From contig NOKP01000003.1 of the NCBI GenBank assembly GCA_002682825.1, forward strand, positions 2,418,001 to 2,482,000: 64,000 nt of DNA, written 5' to 3'. This stretch comes from Neonectria sp. B-13. Lineage: Eukaryota; Ascomycota; Sordariomycetes; Hypocreales; Nectriaceae. Position 1 is the first letter of the stretch; the number at the start of each line of letters is the position of its first letter. The notes under the pieces were generated by a model. It saw only the letters and a program-made list of their open reading frames with translations. It ran no database searches and had not been told where the DNA came from. This document shows, piece after piece, positions 57,389 through 64,000 of the stretch. Both the position numbers and the translations under genes were made by a program.

Positions 57389-58354
57389 ATGATCTCGTAT
57401 GTCGTCGGCCTCGTCGCCGTCTTCATCTTCTTCTCCAGCCCCATCAGCCAGCTGCTGTATCCAGACCTGGCGCATCGTCGAAATGCCGTCCATCCGCGGC
57501 CCACGTTCAACGAGTCGCTGCTCGCCATAGACGCACCCAACGCCACGGCACCAGAGTGTTCCCCCGATACCTACCGGGCTCACATCCTGAACCACGAGCC
57601 GCTCGTCGTGTACCTGGAGGCCTTCTTGAGCGACGAGGAGCGGCAGCACTTGCTCAATGTTAGGTAGGCTTAGACATGAGGCCCTCTACAAGCCACATCA
57701 TGAGCTAACCAACCCCCCTCCAGCAACCCTCTCTTTGAGCCCTCAACCATCACGCACGACGGCGTGGCGACGCACCGCGATACTTCGGTGCGCGACTCGC
57801 ACGTGGCCGTCGTCCCGCGCAGCGACACGGTGCGATGCATCGAGCGGCGCTCGCTCGCGCTGCAGGGCTGGCCGTCGGATGTATTCGTCGAGCGCCTGCG
57901 CACGCAGCGCTACACGGCCGGCGGGCACTACGGCTACCACTTCGACTGGCGGGTCAACGTGAACGGCTGGGGCCGCGTGAGCAGCATCATGGCCTGGGTC
58001 GACGGCTCCGACGGACTGCGCGGCGGCGGCACCGAGTTCCCGCTGCTGCTGAAGCCCGAGGGCGAGACGGAGTGGTGCAAGTTTATCGAGTGCGAGGAGG
58101 AGGAGGAGAGTAAGAAAGAGGGAGTTGAGCAGCAGCAGCAAACGAGAGAGGAACAGCAGCAAAAGAAAGGAGACGAACAGCAGGAGGAAGGCACACAAGG
58201 CGTCGTCTTCAAGGTAATCCCCGGCAACGCCGTCTACTGGGAGAACTTTGCTCGTGATGGCCGAGGCTATGAAGACACCTGGCATGCCGGGCTGGCCGTC
58301 AACAAGGGCGTCAAGGTTGGGTTGAACATTTGGAGTTTCGGGCGGATTCGATAA
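57389..58354 (+). CDS. Prolyl 4-hydroxylase-like 2-oxoglutarate/Fe(II) dioxygenase
   Basis: Two exons, 57389-57663 and 57724-58354, joined across a 60-nt intron (GTAGGC...GCTAACC...CCAG); 301 residues. The N-terminus is a hydrophobic helix (ISYVVGLVAVFIFF), consistent with an ER signal anchor. The P4Hc catalytic core shows the iron ligands His164 and Asp166 (GYHFDW), the distal His279 (TWHAG) and Lys289 (KVGLNIW) for 2-oxoglutarate. An acidic and Gln-rich insertion of about 35 residues (nt ~58095-58200), coded by GAG/CAG repeats, lies between the HxD motif and the distal His. The family hydroxylates prolines in proteins; the substrate of fungal members is mostly unknown. An ATG at 57311 is an alternative start. 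Confidence 0.9.
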
Positions 58355-58519
58355 GGCCGGCGTCTAGGTCTTGACAATGGGCGAATCTGTGAAGGGGGAT
58401 GTCGACTTGAGCTACGGCATTGCTCTTATAAGTATGACATATTAACATGGCAACTTGACACGACGCGGGTATTGTGTTATATCGTCGTCTCACTCCCACT
58501 CTCCCACTCTCCCATTCAC

Positions 58520-59263
58520 TCACTCCCACCTCCTTTCACATTGCCCCATCCATCGGCCCCAGACCACCACACGACCCTCAATCTTGGCCGCCACTGCCTC
58601 CCTCGTCGGCTTCGAAGCCACAAACTCCGGGTCGAGCGGCTCATTCAGGCCAACGACCTCGAACCAATCTGAACGAGCCCATATGTCAGCCTCCTTCTTA
58701 AGTGTCTAGTGATACAGGCCAGGAAAGATGGACAACTCACATCGGTGGATACCGTGGTTCAGCAACGGTCGCGGCGGGATGTAAATCATCCCGTTACGAC
58801 TCATGCCGTATGAGAACCCGCCCTTCAGCCGCGTCGACTCAGGCCCGCCGACCGGCGCAAAGTCGTCATTAACAACGCTCAGCTTCTCCTTCGGGATGCC
58901 GAGATACACCCTACACAAACCCACCCATTAGCAAACCGCCACCCGCCTCCCGGTCCAGAAAAGAAAAACTCACCCGTGAAAAATGGGCGTCGGCAGCGGC
59001 GCATCGGGATCCTCGGAGACGAGCAACCACTCCCGCACATCCTCGGGGCCGGCATCCCACTCCAGCGCCGGGAACCGGCCCTCGCCGCCGGCCATGTACT
59101 CCGGGCCCAGGGTCGCGCCGTGGGCGCCACAGTCGGGTGAGGTAACGCGCAGCGTGGACTCCGGGTGCGCCGCGAAGGCCGGGAGCGTGGTGAAGGCCTT
59201 TGCGTCTCGACCCTTTTGGTTCTTGAAGAGCCAGCTCGCTGCTACTTCTACGTAGGCTATCAT
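58520..59263 (-). CDS. Phosphatidylethanolamine-binding protein (PEBP) family
   Basis: Three exons on the minus strand: 59263-58974, 58910-58741 and 58668-58520. The introns are 63 and 72 nt and the product is 202 residues. The PEBP core is clear: FPALEWDAGPEDVREWLLVSEDPDAP forms the ligand-pocket strand with the DPDAP motif. GIHRYWFEVVGLNEPLD across the second intron is the conserved GxHRY/F segment. Members bind anionic groups of lipids or peptides and act as inhibitors of kinases or proteases; in fungi the role of this branch (YbhB/YbcL-like) is not settled. The frame is open upstream to an ATG at 59356, but the residues there are low in complexity. The gene is convergent with the hydroxylase, 165 bp apart. 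Confidence 0.9.
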
Positions 59264-60019
59264 CTTGCGGCGAGGAGTAGTGGGTGGATAGGGATACTGG
59301 AACGGGAGGATTGGACGTGTACGGATAAGGTGGTGTTGAAGAACTCTCTGGGGCATATAGCCTGGCTCGAGGGGACAGGACAGCCTTAAACATCAACGAC
59401 CGTTGTCTGATCGAGAATAACATGGGCTAATAGCTAGTCTAAAGGTCAAAATCTATGGACATAAGTCCGAGTTACCCGCTCGTCTTAATCCAAATCCCTC
59501 CATGACGCTCATTGTCATCGGGCATACCGGTGATAATCAAGCATCGGTGCCGAATCGGCCAAGTCCAGATGCGAGTCGACATCATACCTGCCCACCTACA
59601 AATCGGCTTTATAGAGCTGTCATACGACGTTACCGATTGATCTACCCAAGGATGTGTTATTTGAAAATGGTATAAGTTATTGCAGACGTTATCATTCCCT
59701 ACGACAATGGTCGCTTTATGTTATGTCCTCACTAGTGAATATATGTCGGTTCACAAAAACCAGCCCTCACAATATTCATGTCTATGTATACATGTTAATC
59801 ATATACCTCCATATCCTACCTCAAGGCTCTCCTGGTCATCATACTTCAAACATTAACATCATCCAACCGTCCAATGCTGCGCTGTCCAAAAAACCATCAG
59901 CTATTCAAAACGCCAGCGCAATGCTGCCCAGAGAAATGCGCCATGTGAACCCACCCCAAAATATACGTAGTTCAAACCAAAACAACAGGAAATCGCCATC
60001 ATAAAAGTCGCCAGAAATT
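59264..60019. other. Intergenic region between PEBP start and protease stop
   Basis: About 750 bp, relatively AT-rich over 59640-59900, which probably includes the 3' UTR of the aspartic protease (-) and the PEBP promoter. No gene seen. Confidence 0.5.
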
Positions 60020-61489
60020 CTAGGCCAGAAATCCGGCAAACGCGAGGAGCAGTGCAACCACCCCGAGAAGGGCCGACCCAGAATCGGAAGGCGATATTGC
60101 TATTGCTCCAGACCCTGATGGCAGACCAGACTCTGAAGACACAAGGCCATCTGCATCGGTCGCCGAGGGCACCGCATTCTCGCCCGAGCTAATCTCAACG
60201 ATATCTGACCCGGTAGCGTTAAAGTTGCTCTGGGCCAGCGAGATCTCGTTGTTCTCTAGGTCAAACACAACGTACGCGCTACGGAGGAACGAATCCCCCA
60301 ATATGTTGGTCCCAGAGGAGGGGGCAATGCCGAACATGCAGGCCTCCGAGCCATCATCGAAGGACAATTGGCGACCCGTGATTTCGAGATAGTCAATGAC
60401 GAGTTCGCTGATTGGGACCACAATTTCGGCTGGATCGCTGAACTTGAACGTCAAGTTTCCAGTCTCGGCGGCGAGGGAGCAAGAGACAAAGGCAACGCCG
60501 TTCTCTTCCTCGTAGACGGCATCCACCTGGTCGAATATGGTGTCGGTGATGCTCTCGGGGAGGTACGTCAGGGAGGAGCCCGTGTCGAGTAAAACAGCAA
60601 GGGCGATGTTGTCGTCGATAGTGGTCGATCCAAAGCTAAGGCCAGTGAGGGTGATGTAGAACTCGCTGTATACGCCGCCGTTCTTCTCGATGGGCACCGA
60701 AACCAAGTCACCTTCGTACTGTGCACGGTCGATACCCCCAAAGAGAATCGTGCCTGTCTGTGAGCTTAGGTCGTTGAGCCACAAACTGTAGGCATTCGAT
60801 GCGATCAGCCCATCGGCCGCCATCTTGGCCGGGAGGTTCTTGTATGCGCTCCCGCCAGTCTGATCGGCTTGGACCTCGTTAATGTCGTAGCCAATGCCTA
60901 GGACGCCCTGGTCGGAGGTGCTCTCGTATCCCACCCCGAATTGTAAGTCGGCAACCTTGACATCGCCTACGCGGAAAGTGTCGGTGGCGTAGTCTCCCGA
61001 GGCACCAGATCCGTCGGCGTAGGAGATGTTGAAATCGCTACCGACGTACCTGTACGTGGATGACTTGTTTGCATTGTAAGTCCCAGACTCGCCACAGAGA
61101 TTCGAGGGCGTTGAGCACAGGGTTGAGTCTAGGCTGTTGACCCATAGGTCACTGCTTCCGGTGTCTAAGTGTAAGCGAAAGGTTTGCTTCGGAGTGCCCA
61201 AAGAGGCGTTGAAGTAGTATAGGGTTTGCTGGTTTGGAGTTAAGAAAGACAAAGCAAGGTAGCGGAGGAGGGGACGAACCTCATTGTCAATATCGACATC
61301 AACTGAGCCACTTCGGCGTCGCTGGCGGTTCCTGTCGTGGGCAACGGGGTCTTGAACCTGATGTCGATGCAAGTCGAGGCTCAACACACGTGGGTCACTA
61401 CCACCCTGTCTTTTGTGCAAGGAGATGGCCCCGGTTGTTGATAAAAGTGAGGCAGCGATGGCGAAGAGTAATTGAATCGACTTCATCAT
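60020..61489 (-). CDS. Secreted GPI-anchored aspartic protease (yapsin/OPSB-like)
   Basis: Two exons, 61489-61280 and 61228-60020, joined across a 51-nt intron (GTTCGT...CTTAACTCC...CCAG); 472 residues. The intron is in frame and stop-free, so it can be mistaken for coding; splicing restores the continuous motif NEQTLYYFNASLGTP. A signal peptide covers residues ~1-21, and a Lys-Arg at HKR suggests propeptide processing. The pepsin-fold catalytic motifs are DTGSS (Asp92) and LLDTGSS (Asp285). The C-terminus is Ser/Gly-rich and ends in a hydrophobic stretch (SALLGVVALLLAFAGFLA), a GPI-attachment signal. Such proteases sit at the plasma membrane or cell wall and process cell-surface proteins. 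Confidence 0.93.
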   Translation of the reverse strand: MMKSIQLLFAIAASLLSTTGAISLHKRQGGSDPRVLSLDLHRHQVQDPVAHDRNRQRRRSGSVDVDIDNEVRPLLRYLALSFLTPNQQTLYYFNASLGTPKQTFRLHLDTGSSDLWVNSLDSTLCSTPSNLCGESGTYNANKSSTYRYVGSDFNISYADGSGASGDYATDTFRVGDVKVADLQFGVGYESTSDQGVLGIGYDINEVQADQTGGSAYKNLPAKMAADGLIASNAYSLWLNDLSSQTGTILFGGIDRAQYEGDLVSVPIEKNGGVYSEFYITLTGLSFGSTTIDDNIALAVLLDTGSSLTYLPESITDTIFDQVDAVYEEENGVAFVSCSLAAETGNLTFKFSDPAEIVVPISELVIDYLEITGRQLSFDDGSEACMFGIAPSSGTNILGDSFLRSAYVVFDLENNEISLAQSNFNATGSDIVEISSGENAVPSATDADGLVSSESGLPSGSGAIAISPSDSGSALLGVVALLLAFAGFLA

Positions 61490-63722
61490 GGATTATGAGT
61501 GTCCGTCCAGGGATGTGATGATATGAGCGAAGTGGTGGTGGGCTCATGTAAAGTGGTGAAATCGCCTCGCAGTGAGATTGAGAACGAATGGAATCATCGA
61601 ATATGTTGCAGCATGAACCAACATTGGAGGATTATTCGTCTCGATACAACGTCGGTCCTTATTACTTTTCCCACCGCGTGGCAAAGAATGTCCCACAATG
61701 AAGCTTCTGCAAAGTCCGGAAAACGAAAGCGTTTCGAGCGTGCGTCAGCAGCCGACGTCAACAGAGCTGTCGTTCGGCACAGCGAGGCCGAGTCGGCGTC
61801 AGAGGCGGCACTTGCGAATCGGCACTGGCGAGGCGTCGCAAGACTCCGGCAGTCAACGATCCGAGAGTGCCGAGTATCCAAAGATGCCAGGGCCAGAAAA
61901 GAAAAGAGAAATAGCAGAAAAGAGGACGTCCTCGACGGTTGTTTTTGCTGCCCCATGACAGCGATACAAAGTAGTTTTATTGATAATATTGCTCCTTCCA
62001 ACGCAACGCAAGAGCCTGGGCGTGAGGGCCGGGGAGAAACGACAAGACGGGCACAGCCGCCACCGGGATTGGATCGCGGACTTGACTGACACACAGCGCC
62101 AAGACAAACACAGACCAGGCATGGATGGGCCATGGGGCAACGAGAACGGTGGGACACAGCAGCAACTCCACCCGCGTGAGGGAATCCTTCGGCTCTTGGA
62201 GGCTCCTTTGGCTCGTAGAGATTCCATCCTGACGCGCGGCCAGGGCCCCACGGCTCCAGCGGCCGGGTCTGTCGGTCTATCCCAGGGCGGTGGGCGTTTC
62301 CGAAACGTCGATCGCCTTTGAACGCTGTGCTCGGATCACGGATCACGGATCACGGAATTTGGTTGCGGGCCGTGGAGTTCTGCGGTGGAGATGTACAGAG
62401 GGGCCTGAAGAGCAAACTGCAGTTATTCTTAGCCGCTAGACGGGAGACTGGCCCAGGACTGCTGCTATACGGGTGCACAGGCGCCAGCTGATGTGAGAGA
62501 TAGAGTAGTAGCGCGGTTGACGATCCATCCTGTCACTTGGAGCCCTCCGCTAGCGATTCGATCCCTGCACCACCCACTACTATGTAAGCAGCCGGGACTC
62601 CGACGCTGGACGTGTTAAAGGGTCGAATTGGAGCGTAAATAGGCGAAGGGGATACTAATGTAGTTCGGGCGGTGGCGCCCATTGGGAGGTAATTCAATTC
62701 CACAGCTGGTGGGTGATGATTATGTCAAGTCGAGGTGTTTTGTGCGTCGTCGTTCGAAGGTTGGGGACGCCAGGCTGTAAGCAACCGCCGGCTGCCGTAT
62801 TCTCAAGGCATCCAACTTACAGAAACAGCCAACTCCAGGCAAACACATCTCGCACAACACATATCCATACCAAGCAAATTAATTGTACGAACACTGCATC
62901 TTAAACTGCGCCACAGAATCCCTGTCCCCCTCAGCCGCACGATTGATATCTACTGCACCGGTTCTCGGTCAACCTTTCCTGCATTTCTCACGTTACCAGA
63001 AAAGACATGGGGAGTACTGGATCTTCGACTTCGCTGAATTCTAAGCACGAGGCAACAGGTCGAAAGCCTTGATGTACTTGAGTTCTTATCCTATGTAAAA
63101 CTTTTACTCAAGACGAAATATTTGGCAGCAGTAGCTCTTGCTTGGTTAATAACTTAACTCTAGGGATATCCTGTGTCTCACACGTCGTATAGGTTAGCCA
63201 AGATACAGGCCTAAACCACATCTTATCAACCATGATCTAGCTAGCCCTACGAATTACAATGTCCTTGAGACAACCAAGTACAGCCACCATTATTACCCAT
63301 TTACCATCACAATCAACCCATCTCAAAACTCCCCCTTGGCATCGTCATCAGCGCCATCTTCCCCAGCCCATCAGCCACCACCAGCCTTCCACCCAATGAC
63401 CACCTCCCGTATCCTTCTGCCTATCATCTCCCATAACAATACACTGCCAGTCAGCTACTGCCATGTTTGGCGTCTGCCTACAGCGCCAGGGATCAGATGA
63501 CCCGACTGCCACCATGAAGTAGTAGACGTAGACTACCTGCAAGGAAACAATGAGAGCCTACCTAGTGGTGGTTGCACATTAGCCGTGCTTGCATTCATAT
63601 AGCAGCTGACCCCCCTCAACTCCTCTTCCGAATGCTTCTCAGTCGATCTATTCAACCTCTCTTGTATTTGAAACTACGCTCTTGAACATACTCACGTCGC
63701 CAGATTGAACGAATCGCCCATC
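61490..63722. other. Intergenic region between protease and V-ATPase genes
   Basis: The two flanking genes diverge, so the 2.2 kb carries both promoters. It has a (GATCACG)3 repeat at 62334-62354. The longest ORF (61594-62346, minus strand) overlaps plus-strand ORFs and has no motif. Confidence 0.5.
62334..62354. repeat. (GATCACG)3 heptanucleotide repeat
   Basis: Three perfect tandem copies in the divergent spacer upstream of the aspartic protease. Confidence 0.85.
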
Positions 63723-64000
63723 ATGGATCCCGCCCTCCTCGCCAATATGGACCGCTGGTATGCTATCTTCTACACAACCTCCATCAATAGCTGACATGCG
63801 CCCGTCTCCCATCCAGTCCCATGTACGCCGTACGTCCACGCCGTCCTTCCACCCCACCGAAACCCTAGCTAACTCGCAACCTCCCCAAACGACAGTCCTT
63901 CTTCGGCGCCCTGGGATGCACATGCTCCATTGTCTTCACCACCATCGGTGCAGCCTACGGCACCGCAAAGTCCGCCAGCGCCATCTTCTCCTCCGGCATT
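63723..64000 (+). CDS. V-type ATPase proteolipid subunit c (3' partial)
   Basis: Exons 63723-63757, 63817-63829 (13 nt) and 63896 to beyond the window. The introns are 59 nt (GTATGC...GCTGAC...CCAG) and 66 nt (GTACGT...GCTAAC...GACAG). The visible protein reads MDPALLANMDRCPMYASFFG, then ALGCTCSIVFTTIGAAYGTAKS. This is the start of the proteolipid, with its short luminal N-terminus, and the first membrane helix with the Gly-rich packing face. The subunit forms the proton-carrying rotor ring of the vacuolar ATPase. The essential Glu of helix 4 lies outside the window, so c versus c' (VMA3 versus VMA11 type) cannot be settled; the CPMYASFFGALGC start resembles subunit c. Confidence 0.9.

Noticed and set aside
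62550..62575. B-box-like GATTCGATCCC
   Set aside because: The flanking 5-base stems are not complementary and no A-box lies at the right distance.
1..64000. Secondary-metabolite cluster, transposon or CRISPR array
   Set aside because: No polyketide, peptide or terpene synthase, no transposase, reverse transcriptase or long terminal repeats, and no regularly spaced repeat array was seen on either strand.

Overview
The window reads as nuclear DNA of a filamentous ascomycete, most likely a Sordariomycete (inference). Evidence: short introns (45-100 nt, one of 281 nt) with GT...CTAAC/CTGAC...AG signals, two Zn2Cys6 regulators, a SAM-RBD-kinase STE11-type MAPKKK, an HSP98/Hsp104 disaggregase, a PHA2-type prephenate dehydratase and a fungal TALE homeodomain gene. 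Nineteen protein-coding genes are supported; the first is cut at its 5' end and the last at its 3' end by the window. I see no transposon, CRISPR array, rRNA or convincing tRNA, and no obvious AT-rich RIP-mutated block. Exon borders were placed by eye from splice signals, reading frame and family motifs; every proposed gene closes in frame.

Layout. 1-35 kb is gene-dense: NUP82-like C-terminus (+), an unrecognised Asp/Asn- and Pro-rich protein (+), an EBP/EXPERA-family protein (-), a PrpF-like isomerase (-), a gamma-glutamylcyclotransferase-like protein (-), the STE11 MAPKKK (-), prephenate dehydratase (+), a sulfotransferase-fold protein (+), mitoribosomal mL67/Mhr1 (-) divergent from HSP98 (+), a Zn2Cys6 factor (-), PBN1/PIG-X (-), and a caspase-like multidomain protein (+). 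From 35.3 to 54.0 kb there is only one convincing gene, a TALE homeodomain factor (47.6-49.1 kb), placed between a 12.3-kb and a 5-kb gene-free stretch rich in short tandem repeats. From 54 to 64 kb the density rises again: a second Zn2Cys6 factor (+), a prolyl-4-hydroxylase-like oxygenase (+), a PEBP-family protein (-), a GPI-anchored aspartic protease (-) and the start of a V-ATPase proteolipid subunit (+).

Functional links. The genes are mainly independent housekeeping, signalling and regulatory loci and do not form a biosynthetic cluster. mL67 and HSP98 share one ~680-bp bidirectional promoter carrying a near-consensus heat-shock element. PBN1 makes part of the GPI-anchor machinery, and the aspartic protease 29 kb away carries a GPI signal, but they are not adjacent.

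The most striking item is the 979-residue protein at 32076-35267. It has a caspase-like domain with both catalytic residues. A segment follows that fits the homeodomain pattern without gaps but has His in place of Asn51. After that comes a rhodanese-like domain without its catalytic Cys.
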